Below, in pieces: positions 13,123-20,318 of a stretch of 32,343 nt of DNA. The translations under genes were made by a program, and so were the position numbers. Under the pieces are notes generated by a model. That model saw only the letters and a program-made list of their open reading frames with translations, was not told the origin of the DNA and ran no database searches. How positions within the stretch are numbered: position 1 is the stretch's first letter; each line of letters opens with the position of its first letter. Source of the stretch: Kiritimatiellia bacterium (GTDB lineage: Bacteria > Verrucomicrobiota > Kiritimatiellia > RFP12 > UBA1067); NCBI GenBank assembly GCA_017403825.1, contig JAFRDO010000035.1:1-32343 (forward strand), given 5' to 3'.

Positions 13123-14612
13123 GCGGCGCGCCGATGCTTGACCGCCGCGGCTTCCTCATGGCCGGCGCCGCCAGCCTGCTCGCCGGACGCCGTCTCTTCG
13201 CCTTCGGCACTCCCGCAGGCAAGCCGGTCGTCCGCTTCGGGATGGTGACCGACCTTCACTACGCCGACATAGATCCGGATCCCGCGCCGTGCGGCGTGGT
13301 TGGCCGCCGGTTCTACCGCGAGTCGCTGCGCAAGCTGCGCGAGGCGGTGGCGGTATTCAACGCGCGCCGCCCCGACTTCGCGATCGAGCTGGGGGACTTC
13401 AAGGACCTGACGCGCGGGCGCGACGAGACCATTGCGCACCTTGAAAGCATAGAGGCGGCCTTCGCCGGGTTCGACGGCCCGCGCTATCACGTGGCCGGCA
13501 ACCATGACTTCGACTGCCTTTCGCCGGACGATTTCTTCCCGCGCCTCCCGAATGACGGCAAGCCGTCCAGGTCGGGATACTATTCCTTCGTGCGTGGCGG
13601 CATCACGTTCATAGTGCTGAACGCATGCTTCGATTCCTCGCTGAAGCCGTACAGCCGCGCCAACCCGTGGAACGACGCGAACGTGCCGCCGGAGGAGCTG
13701 GCCTGGTTCGAGCGCGAGCTGTCCGCGGCTAAGGGTCACGTGTTCGTGTTCTGCCACCAGCGGCTCGAGGATTCCGCGGAGCATAACCACATCGTGAAGA
13801 ATGCGGCGGCAGTGCGTGCCCTCATGGAGCGGAGCGGGAAGGTGAAGGGCGTCATCACCGGCCACCAGCACTGCGGTGGTGCAAACGTCGTGAACGGCAT
13901 TCCCTACTATTCGCTGCGTGCGCTCGTGTGCGGCTCTGGCGAAGGCAACAACAGCTTCGCGGAGACTGCGATCTATGCCGACGGCGCGTTCACGGTGACG
14001 GGGTGGCGCAACGCCGTGTCGCGCGGCGCCAGGGGCGAGTTTCCCGCGCGCGGTCTCGCAGCGCGCTGCGACGATCCAGCCGCACAAGGCGCCGCGATGG
14101 CCGATTTCGTCATTGAACCTGGCGTTGCCGCGCTCGAGGCGAGTCTTGCGCCGTTCCCGAAGACAGGGCGGTATCTCAACATACGCTGCAAGGCGGGCGG
14201 TGCCGCGACTGAGGCTGCAGAACTGCTTCGTCGGACGGGGAGGCTCGCGCAGGGCGTTCTCATGATGGATTCGCGGGACGATCTCGTCGCCCTGAAGAAA
14301 AAATGCCCGTGGGCGAAGACTGGCCTTGTGATGACGGCGGACGCCGGCTCTGGAAAGTCTTGGACGGAGGAAGAGGCCTGGCGGAAGCTGAAGGACGCCG
14401 CGAAGATCGGCGTGGAGTTCGTGCAGATTCCGCCGGGCGGCAGCTGCACCCGCGACCAGTTCGTGTTCCTGCACGACCTCGGCATACGCACCGTGTACTT
14501 CGCGGCGAACGACGCCGAGACTCTTCGGGCGAAGCTGCAGGAAGGCCACGACTTCATCTTCACGGACCGTCTTTCCGAGCTTATCCCCGTCTTCGCCGCC
14601 GCAGAGGCATGA
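13119..14612 (+). CDS. Tat-exported metallophosphatase with a C-terminal GDPD-like half domain
   Basis: The 497-residue protein begins with a twin-arginine signal ([17 protein letters not shown]). The calcineurin-like phosphoesterase metal-site motifs are complete: Asp45/His47 in TDLHYAD, Asp93 in GDFKD, Asn128-His129-Asp130 in GNHD, His213 in CHQRLE, and GHQH 248-251. From about residue 350 to the end the sequence resembles the second half of a glycerophosphodiester phosphodiesterase barrel (RYLNIRCK...; [26 protein letters not shown]), without the HRG/ENT catalytic half. It should hydrolyse phosphoesters in the periplasm; substrate unknown. I chose the ATG overlapping the recA stop; ATG 13134, directly before the twin-arginine motif, is an equally possible start. 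The reading frame is open much further upstream but that part overlaps recA. Its stop overlaps queC. Confidence 0.88.
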   Translation: MSGAPMLDRRGFLMAGAASLLAGRRLFAFGTPAGKPVVRFGMVTDLHYADIDPDPAPCGVVGRRFYRESLRKLREAVAVFNARRPDFAIELGDFKDLTRGRDETIAHLESIEAAFAGFDGPRYHVAGNHDFDCLSPDDFFPRLPNDGKPSRSGYYSFVRGGITFIVLNACFDSSLKPYSRANPWNDANVPPEELAWFERELSAAKGHVFVFCHQRLEDSAEHNHIVKNAAAVRALMERSGKVKGVITGHQHCGGANVVNGIPYYSLRALVCGSGEGNNSFAETAIYADGAFTVTGWRNAVSRGARGEFPARGLAARCDDPAAQGAAMADFVIEPGVAALEASLAPFPKTGRYLNIRCKAGGAATEAAELLRRTGRLAQGVLMMDSRDDLVALKKKCPWAKTGLVMTADAGSGKSWTEEEAWRKLKDAAKIGVEFVQIPPGGSCTRDQFVFLHDLGIRTVYFAANDAETLRAKLQEGHDFIFTDRLSELIPVFAAAEA

Positions 14613-15286
14613 GGAAAGCCGGGCGCGAGAAGGCGAAGGCCGTTGTCGTTCTTTCTGGCGGACAGGACTCCGCCACCTGTCTCGCCCTTGCCGTGCGTAA
14701 GTATGGCGCGGCCGATGTAGCGGCAATCACCTTCGCCTACGGCCAGCGCCATTCGATTGAGACGAAATACGCTCGGCGCCTGGCTAAGAGGTTCGGGATC
14801 GCCGCGCACAAGGTTGTGCGGCTCGGCTTCTACCGCGAGCTGACGACAAATGCGCTCCTTGACGCGGCGATGCCGATACGCCGCGGCCGGACGTGTCCAA
14901 ACACCGTCGTAGAAGGGCGCAACGCGTTCTTCCTCCTGGCCGCGTCGGTATGGGCGAAGTCGCTCGGCGCGACCGTTGTCTACACGGGCGTCTCCCAGGC
15001 CGATTCCTCCGGCTACCCCGACTGCCGCGCGCCGTTCGTCCGAGCCCAGGAGAAGGCGATACGCCTCGCGCTCGACTTCCCGATCCGCATCGTGACGCCG
15101 TTCATGCGCATGACGAAGGCCGAGGAATGGGCGCTTGCAGCCAGGCTCGGGATCTTCGACGTGATCCGCGACGAGACGGTCACCTGCTACAACGGAATTC
15201 CCGGAAAGGGCTGCGGATGCTGCCCCGCCTGCCGGCTCCGCAACCGCGGTCTCCGCGAGTACGAGCGCTCCGCATCGCTGCCGTAG
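14609..15286 (+). CDS. queC: 7-cyano-7-deazaguanine (preQ0) synthase
   Basis: QueC converts 7-carboxy-7-deazaguanine to preQ0 with ammonia and ATP, a step towards queuosine in tRNA. The 225 residues match the family length. Visible are the ATP-pyrophosphatase loop SGGQDS (16-21), the YGQRHSIE segment, the CPNTVVEGRNAFFL-type region, and zinc ligands Cys193, Cys202, Cys205 and Cys208 in TCYNG...CGCCPAC. The start overlaps the phosphatase stop by four bases (ATGA). No other queuosine gene is in the window, so placement with recA is probably positional. The TAG stop lies within the next promoter's -35. Confidence 0.95.
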   Translation: MRKAGREKAKAVVVLSGGQDSATCLALAVRKYGAADVAAITFAYGQRHSIETKYARRLAKRFGIAAHKVVRLGFYRELTTNALLDAAMPIRRGRTCPNTVVEGRNAFFLLAASVWAKSLGATVVYTGVSQADSSGYPDCRAPFVRAQEKAIRLALDFPIRIVTPFMRMTKAEEWALAARLGIFDVIRDETVTCYNGIPGKGCGCCPACRLRNRGLREYERSASLP

Positions 15287-15313
15287 ACATATTCGCGTCC
15301 GATTTGCTATAAT
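15284..15313 (+). promoter_or_regulatory. Sigma70-type promoter for the mla operon
   Basis: A perfect -10 TATAAT (15308-15313) is preceded by TAGACA (15284-15289), five of six matches to the -35 consensus, with an 18-base spacer. The -35 overlaps the queC stop. The expected transcription start (~15320) falls on the GTG of mlaE. Confidence 0.7.
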
Positions 15314-15319
15314 CGCCCC

Positions 15320-16078
15320 GTGCGCGGCATATTCGAGGTTTTTGCGCCGGTCGGGCGCGCCGGCGTCGTGATGGCTAGGTCCGTCGCGTACGCGCCGTAC
15401 GTGCTATTCCGCAGGCGCGGCCTTTCCGGGCTTTTCGACCAGCTCTACGCGACGGGAATCCGCTCCCTGCCCGTACTGACTGTGGTGTCGCTCTTCACGG
15501 GCATGATCCTCTCCCTGCAGGTCGGGCTGGAGCTTGCGAAGTTCAACCAGGAGATATACCTCGGCGCGGCGGTGATGGTCTCGCTCGTGCGGGACGTGGC
15601 GGCGTTCAGCTGCGGCATATGCCTCGCGGCTTGCGTGGGGTCCGCGATAGCCGCCGAGATAGGTACGATGAAGGTGAACGACGAGATCGACGCCCTGCTC
15701 GTGATGGACGTGCCGCCGATGAGGTTTCTTGCCTCGCCGCGCGTCCTTGCGCTCGCCATCATGTCGCCGCTGCTGGCGTTCTACTGCTGCATCGTCGGTC
15801 TCGTGGGCGGCGGTCTCGTCGGCGCGACCCAGCTGAACGTGGACTTCGGGCAGTTCTCCGCCAGCGCGATGTCAGTGGTCGTGACGAAGGACCTCGTCGT
15901 CGGGCTGGCCAAGGCCGGAGTGTTCGGGCTCCTCATCGGCTCCATCTCGGTTTCCGAGGGCTTGGGCGCGGAATTGGGCGCCACCGGCGTCGGCAAGGCG
16001 ACGCAGCGCGCCGTGATCGCGTCGTTCCTCTCCATACTGGTGTTCGGCTATATGATAACGAGGGTGTGCTACAGATGA
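15320..16078 (+). CDS. mlaE: MlaE-family ABC transporter permease
   Basis: This is the membrane permease of the Mla/MCE phospholipid transport complex, which moves lipids between inner and outer membranes. The 252 residues include the family hallmarks: RSLPVLTVVSLFTGMILSLQ, then ACVGSAIAAEIGTMKVNDEIDAL and PRVLALAIMSPLL, with several hydrophobic segments and a C-terminal FGYMITRVCYR. The GTG at 15320 keeps the usual N-terminal helix but has no ribosome site and lies at the predicted transcription start; ATG 15371 in the same frame is an alternative that would have a ~50-base leader. The stop overlaps mlaF (ATGA). Confidence 0.93.
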   Translation: MRGIFEVFAPVGRAGVVMARSVAYAPYVLFRRRGLSGLFDQLYATGIRSLPVLTVVSLFTGMILSLQVGLELAKFNQEIYLGAAVMVSLVRDVAAFSCGICLAACVGSAIAAEIGTMKVNDEIDALLVMDVPPMRFLASPRVLALAIMSPLLAFYCCIVGLVGGGLVGATQLNVDFGQFSASAMSVVVTKDLVVGLAKAGVFGLLIGSISVSEGLGAELGATGVGKATQRAVIASFLSILVFGYMITRVCYR

Positions 16079-16776
16079 CGGGCGCGATCGAGTTCAGGAA
16101 CGTCTCGAAGAGTTTCGGCGACCGCGCCGTGCTGGACGGCCTTTCCTTTTCCGTCGCTCCCGGCGAGATATTCGCCATCGTAGGCATGTCTGGCACCGGG
16201 AAGTCGGTTACGCTCAAGCACATCGCAGGCCTCATTGAGCCAGACTCCGGCGAGGTGGAATGTTCTTCGCGCCGCATAGGCTACCTCTTCCAGTCGGGCG
16301 CGCTCCTCGCATGGCTCACCGTGTTCGAGAACGCGGCGCTGCCGCTTCTCGAGACGACGCGGCTCGGCAGGGCGGAGGTGGAGGAGCGGGTGCGCAAGGC
16401 GCTCGCCGCGGTGGGCCTGGAGGACGCCGCCGACAAGTACCCGTCAGAAATTTCCGGCGGCATGCAGAAACGCGCCGGACTCGCCCGCGTGCTTGTGCGG
16501 GATGCCGAGATAATTCTGTACGACGAGCCGACTTCCGGACTCGACCCCGTGACCTCCGCCAGCATATCGCGGCTGATCCGCGACGTCGGCAAGTCGCGTG
16601 GCGCGACGTCCGTGCTGGTCACGCACGACATCGCCGGCGCAATGCGCATTGCGGACAGGATAATGCTTCTCAAGGACGGCCGGTGCGCGCTGTGCGCGAC
16701 GCCGCGGGAGTTTGCGGCCTCCCGCGACGAGGCGGTCGCAGGTTTTCTCGCCGCATCGAAGGGAGACGGGATATGA
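16075..16776 (+). CDS. mlaF: MlaF-family ABC transporter ATP-binding protein
   Basis: This is the cytoplasmic ATPase that powers MlaE. The 233 residues show Walker A GMSGTGKS (37-44), a Q-loop LFQSGALLAWLTVFEN typical of MCE-associated ATPases, signature SGGMQKR (127-133), Walker B IILYDE (146-151) with PTSGLDPVTS, and switch His184. The start at 16075 overlaps the mlaE stop by four bases, and the TGA overlaps the ATG of mlaD, so all three products are probably made in fixed ratio. Confidence 0.95.
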   Translation: MTGAIEFRNVSKSFGDRAVLDGLSFSVAPGEIFAIVGMSGTGKSVTLKHIAGLIEPDSGEVECSSRRIGYLFQSGALLAWLTVFENAALPLLETTRLGRAEVEERVRKALAAVGLEDAADKYPSEISGGMQKRAGLARVLVRDAEIILYDEPTSGLDPVTSASISRLIRDVGKSRGATSVLVTHDIAGAMRIADRIMLLKDGRCALCATPREFAASRDEAVAGFLAASKGDGI

Positions 16777-17795
16777 AAAGGAAAAACGACGCGATCGCGC
16801 ATGTGACGGTGGGATTCTTCATCGTCGCACTGACGGCCCTCCTTGCTTACTTCACGATTGTGGTGTCCGGCGTGGACGTTCTCGCAGGCCGCAGTCGCCG
16901 CCCGGTAAAGATCGTCTTCGACGAGGTGGGCGGGCTCAAGGAGCGAGACAGCGTCATGTTCAAGGGCACGAAGGTCGGCTCGGTCGAGAGCATAGAGGTC
17001 ACTCCGTCGAACCTGGTCGTCACCGCGGTCGTTGACGAAAAAGTGCTCCTGCGGAAGGGCTGCAGCGCCACGGTCAGCAGCATGTCCGTTCTGGGCGGCA
17101 ACTACCTGCAGCTTGAGGAAGGCTCCGGCGAGCCCGTCGGGCCGAAGGACGGCCCGATCGTCGGTTCCACGCCGACAGACTGGATGAAGGACGTCTCGCG
17201 CATAGCGAAGAACCTGCGAGACCTGACCGACCGCATCGAGATAACGGGAATAGTGACAAACTTGGAGGCCGCAAGCGAGTCGGTGAGGAACGTCCTGCAG
17301 CGCATAGAGAACGGGGAAGGCTTGGTGGGCCGTCTCGTCTCGTCGGACGATGCGGTCTACAACGACCTGAAGTCCGCAGTCTCGAACGCCAGTGCGGTCG
17401 CCGCGCACCTCAACCGCAGCAGCATCTATGACAACCTCGACGCCACGCTCGCGAATGCCAAGACGATTTCTGAGAAGCTCAGCCGACAGAGCCTATACGA
17501 CGATCTTGACGCCGCAATCGCCGACTTCCGCAAGACGTGCGACAGCGTCGCGAAGGCGGCGGACGGCATAGACCTGAAGGGCACAACGGCGCGCGCCGAC
17601 GAGCTGCTGGAGAACCTAAACGAGGTCGCGGCGCGCCTGCGGCGCGGAGAGGGCACCCTCGGCAAGCTGACCTCCGACGACGCGCTCTACAAGGAGGTCG
17701 AAGGTCTCGTAAGGGACGTGCGGCAGGTCATCGACAACTACCGCGACACGACGCCGATCTCCACGTTCACGTCGCTTGCCACGGGGGCGTTCTGA
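16773..17795 (+). CDS. mlaD: MlaD-family MCE-domain lipid-binding protein
   Basis: MlaD is the periplasmic, membrane-anchored lipid carrier ring of the Mla complex. The 340 residues comprise a single N-terminal membrane helix (about 11-33), one MCE domain (about 42-118, with VGGLKERDSVMFKGTKVGSV and the hydrophobic SMSVLGGNYLQLEEG), then a long helical region with repeated LYDDLDAA- and GEGTLGKLTSDDALYKEV-like segments. This is longer than E. coli MlaD (about 180 residues) and resembles the extended MCE proteins of Bacteroidetes and related phyla. It starts in overlap with mlaF (ATGA) and ends two bases before the next ATG. No MlaA, MlaB or MlaC gene follows here. Confidence 0.93.
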   Translation: MKRKNDAIAHVTVGFFIVALTALLAYFTIVVSGVDVLAGRSRRPVKIVFDEVGGLKERDSVMFKGTKVGSVESIEVTPSNLVVTAVVDEKVLLRKGCSATVSSMSVLGGNYLQLEEGSGEPVGPKDGPIVGSTPTDWMKDVSRIAKNLRDLTDRIEITGIVTNLEAASESVRNVLQRIENGEGLVGRLVSSDDAVYNDLKSAVSNASAVAAHLNRSSIYDNLDATLANAKTISEKLSRQSLYDDLDAAIADFRKTCDSVAKAADGIDLKGTTARADELLENLNEVAARLRRGEGTLGKLTSDDALYKEVEGLVRDVRQVIDNYRDTTPISTFTSLATGAF

Positions 17796-17797
17796 CA

Positions 17798-19198
17798 ATG
17801 CTGCTTCTCGCCGCATCGCTTTTCTTCGTCGACCCCGAGCCGCTTGACATGCCTCGGGCCGAGGCGTATCTCGTGACGGATGAGGACGGCCGTTGCCGCC
17901 TGGAAGACCGTTACGACCGCACTGACCTCTGGACCTCCCGCGCCGTGCTCGGTTGCTGGTCCGACGATGACGGACGCGTCTTCACTCTTGCCAAGCTGGA
18001 CGTCGCTCCCCCGGCGATCGGGGCGCATGTCACCGAGACGCGCGTCGCCTACACCGAAAGCTGCGTGCCGATGAAGCTGAACCGCAGGGACCCGTCCCGC
18101 CGCCGCTCCGCAGTGGCCCTCCTCTCGCCGTTTGAGCCGGCTCCGGAAGCGTGTCCGCCGCGCCAGCCGCCGCGCGGCATGAAGAGCGTAGAGTACTGGC
18201 AGGGTACCAACTGCTCCGCAATCGTGTGTACCTTCCTGCCGGAGAAGTCGTCCGTCTGGTACCTCGCCGTCTGGGAGCTGGCGGCGGGCGATGATTTCGC
18301 CGAGCGCATGGACACGTTCGAGTGGAAGTTCCTTGAGGGCGAGTGGAACACTGCCGGGCTTTGGCTCGGCGGGGAGCCGCTGCCGGCGTCGGAACGCGAG
18401 CAGATGCGCGCCGACGCCCACCACAGCGTGACCAACTACGCTGACTGGCACTGGACCGACTCCGCGTCGTTCACCGTCCTTGACGACCTGCCGCGCGACG
18501 CAGGCTTCGTTGTCGCGCTCACCAACGAGCTGCCGAAGATGCGGGCTCGCTACGCCGAGACGGTGCCGACGTCGCTGGAGACCTCGAACGCTCTCTGCGT
18601 GGCGCGCATCTACTGCAGCCGCGAGGAATACCTGGATGCCGTAGGTGACGACATGGCGTGGAGCGCGGCCTACTGGAGCCCCGAGCGGCGCGAGCTGGTG
18701 GCGCATCTGCCGGAGACTGGCGAGGCGGCGCTCATGCGCACCATACGCCACGAGGCGTTCCACCAGTACCTTTCCTATGCCTGCTCAATGATATCCGCCT
18801 CGCCTTGGTTCAACGAGGGCTACGCACAGTACTTCGAGGACGAGGAGTCGCGGAGCTGGGGGGAGGGCATCGACGCCAGCCATGATGCGATCGAACGCCT
18901 CGCGCCGACGCTGCCTGCGCTGATGATGATGAACTACGACGAATTCTACGGCGGGTCTGACGCCGCGCGGCGAATGAAGTACCGCCTCGCCTGGTCGATA
19001 GCCGTCTTTCTCGAGAAGGGCGCCCCGGAAGTGCGGTTCCGCCCGTTCGCCAAGCTCAAGGCTGACTATGTAGAGGCCTTGCTAAAGAGCCGCAGCATGC
19101 GGCAGGCCACGCTGGCCGCGCTCCTCGGCAACGAGGACAAGACCAAGCTGTTTCTGGACGAGTGGGTGAAGTTCTGGCAGGATCAGGACGCCAGGTAG
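17798..19198 (+). CDS. Putative gluzincin-type zinc metallopeptidase
   Basis: The 466-residue protein has a short hydrophobic N-terminus (MLLLAASLFFVD) that may be a weak signal peptide. The key evidence is HEAFH (318-322) in TIRHEAFHQYLSYA, followed by PWFNEGYAQYFED with the candidate third zinc ligand Glu340. This HExxH...NEGxAxYFE pattern is typical of peptidase-MA-like families, including DUF1570-type proteins. The first ~290 residues were not recognised; they are Trp- and Asp-rich and contain two Cys-bearing segments. The gene begins two bases after mlaD and its stop directly abuts the regulator's ATG, so it belongs to the mla transcription unit. A role in envelope protein processing is possible but unproven. 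Confidence 0.75.
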   Translation: MLLLAASLFFVDPEPLDMPRAEAYLVTDEDGRCRLEDRYDRTDLWTSRAVLGCWSDDDGRVFTLAKLDVAPPAIGAHVTETRVAYTESCVPMKLNRRDPSRRRSAVALLSPFEPAPEACPPRQPPRGMKSVEYWQGTNCSAIVCTFLPEKSSVWYLAVWELAAGDDFAERMDTFEWKFLEGEWNTAGLWLGGEPLPASEREQMRADAHHSVTNYADWHWTDSASFTVLDDLPRDAGFVVALTNELPKMRARYAETVPTSLETSNALCVARIYCSREEYLDAVGDDMAWSAAYWSPERRELVAHLPETGEAALMRTIRHEAFHQYLSYACSMISASPWFNEGYAQYFEDEESRSWGEGIDASHDAIERLAPTLPALMMMNYDEFYGGSDAARRMKYRLAWSIAVFLEKGAPEVRFRPFAKLKADYVEALLKSRSMRQATLAALLGNEDKTKLFLDEWVKFWQDQDAR

Positions 19199-20257
19199 AT
19201 GACGCGGCACGACGAGATATTCGAGCGGCTGCGTCGCGAGATACTCGCCGGCAAGTTCGACTCCGGGCGAAGGCTACCGAGCGAGGCGGCGCTGTCGCGG
19301 CGGTTCGGCGTGTCGCGTCCGACGATCAGCCGCGTGACGCTCGACCTGCGGCGCGAGGGGCTGATCGTTACGCGCCAGGGCGCGGCGACGCTGATAAGCC
19401 GCTTCGCGCTCAATGCGACCGGCGCACTCGGGCTGGTGGTGCCCGGCGAAAGCTATACGGAGATATTCCCTCCCCTGTGCGATCAGATCGTGCGGCTCGC
19501 CGAGCAGTCGGGCTGGGACGTGATACACGGCGAAATCAAGAGCAGCAATCCGCAGGTGAGGGCCCGCGAAGCGAGGCGTCTCGCCTATCAGTTCTCCAAG
19601 GAGCGTGTTTCGGGCATATTTTTCCAGCCGCTTGAGTTTGTGCGTGACTTCGCCAAGGCGAGCGCGGAAGTCATTTCCTATTTTGACGCGGCGTCCATAC
19701 CCGTCGTGCTGCTCGACTATGACATCGTTCCGCCGCCGGAACGCAGCGACTACGACCTTGTCGGCATCGACAACGTCAGCGCAGGGCTGGCGGTCGGACG
19801 TGCGCTCGTCCGCGCCGGCGCGCGGCGTCTCGCGTTCCTGCTGCGCCCCGGCGCCGCGCCTACCGTCGCAGACCGCCTCCGCGGTGTGGCGAGTGCGGCC
19901 ATCGAGGCTGGCGGAACATGGTCGCTGGCGGAGAATGTCCTTGTCTGCGAGCCGGACGACGTTCGCGCCGTGGCGTGGTTCTTGAAACGGCATAATCCCG
20001 ATGCCATCGTATCTGGCAATGACATCGCCGCTGCCCGCCTCCGCGAGACTCTGCTGCGCATCGGCGGGGATGCTGCGCGGATCCGCCTGGCTGGTTTTGA
20101 CGACGTGGCGGTTGCCGCAAAGATCGGAATCACCACCGTGCACCAGCCATGCGGCGCCCTGGCCGAGATTGCGCTGCAAACGCTGCTCTCGCGCATACGC
20201 TCGCCTCGCCTCCCGGCCCGCACGATCCTCCTTCCCGCCCCGCTCGTCGTGCGGTAG
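19199..20257 (+). CDS. GntR-HTH / LacI-type sugar-binding transcriptional regulator (AraR-like architecture)
   Basis: The 352 residues start with a GntR-family winged helix (about 1-68; GRRLPSEAALSRRFGVSRPT, then LDLRREGLIVTRQGAAT). From about 74 a LacI-type periplasmic-binding-protein fold follows (GALGLVVPG, RVSGIFFQP, IPVVLLDYD, VGIDNVSAGLAVGRALV, RLAGFDDVAVA, TTVHQP). This combination is that of AraR-type regulators, which bind palindromic operators and release on binding a sugar. The start abuts the peptidase stop (TAGATG). A palindrome begins five bases after its own stop, so it probably controls the downstream GH92 transcription unit. Confidence 0.9.
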   Translation: MTRHDEIFERLRREILAGKFDSGRRLPSEAALSRRFGVSRPTISRVTLDLRREGLIVTRQGAATLISRFALNATGALGLVVPGESYTEIFPPLCDQIVRLAEQSGWDVIHGEIKSSNPQVRAREARRLAYQFSKERVSGIFFQPLEFVRDFAKASAEVISYFDAASIPVVLLDYDIVPPPERSDYDLVGIDNVSAGLAVGRALVRAGARRLAFLLRPGAAPTVADRLRGVASAAIEAGGTWSLAENVLVCEPDDVRAVAWFLKRHNPDAIVSGNDIAAARLRETLLRIGGDAARIRLAGFDDVAVAAKIGITTVHQPCGALAEIALQTLLSRIRSPRLPARTILLPAPLVVR

Positions 20258-20261
20258 CAAA

Positions 20262-20279
20262 AACTTGTATTTACAAGTT
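20262..20279. promoter_or_regulatory. Palindromic operator of the GntR/LacI-type regulator
   Basis: The sequence AACTTGTA-TT-TACAAGTT is a perfect 8-2-8 inverted repeat just after the regulator stop and just upstream of the -35 position of the GH92 promoter. Its core TTGTA-NN-TACAA is that of Bacillus subtilis AraR operators (ATTTGTACGTACAAAT, from memory). It is centred about 45 bases before the predicted transcription start. A two-base loop and the lack of a T run argue against a terminator. Confidence 0.7.
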
Positions 20280-20299
20280 AGATAAGAGTGCTGTTTGTG

Positions 20300-20308
20300 T
20301 GTTATACT
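20300..20308 (+). promoter_or_regulatory. Extended -10 promoter for the GH92 gene
   Basis: TGTTATACT contains an extended TGn element followed by -10 TATACT (20303-20308). The -35 region (AGATAA at 20280-20285, 17-base spacing) is poor, which is common for extended -10 promoters and for regulated ones. The predicted transcription start (~20315) is only about four bases before the ATG at 20319. Confidence 0.6.
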
Positions 20309-20318
20309 TACATTGCGT

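Noticed and set aside
20262..20279. The palindrome after the regulator as an intrinsic terminator
   Set aside because: The stem is AT-rich, the loop would be only two bases and no T run follows; it fits an operator better.
20295..20318. TTG start 24 bases upstream for the GH92 gene
   Set aside because: It would put the -10 element inside the coding region; ATG 20319 gives a good signal peptide.
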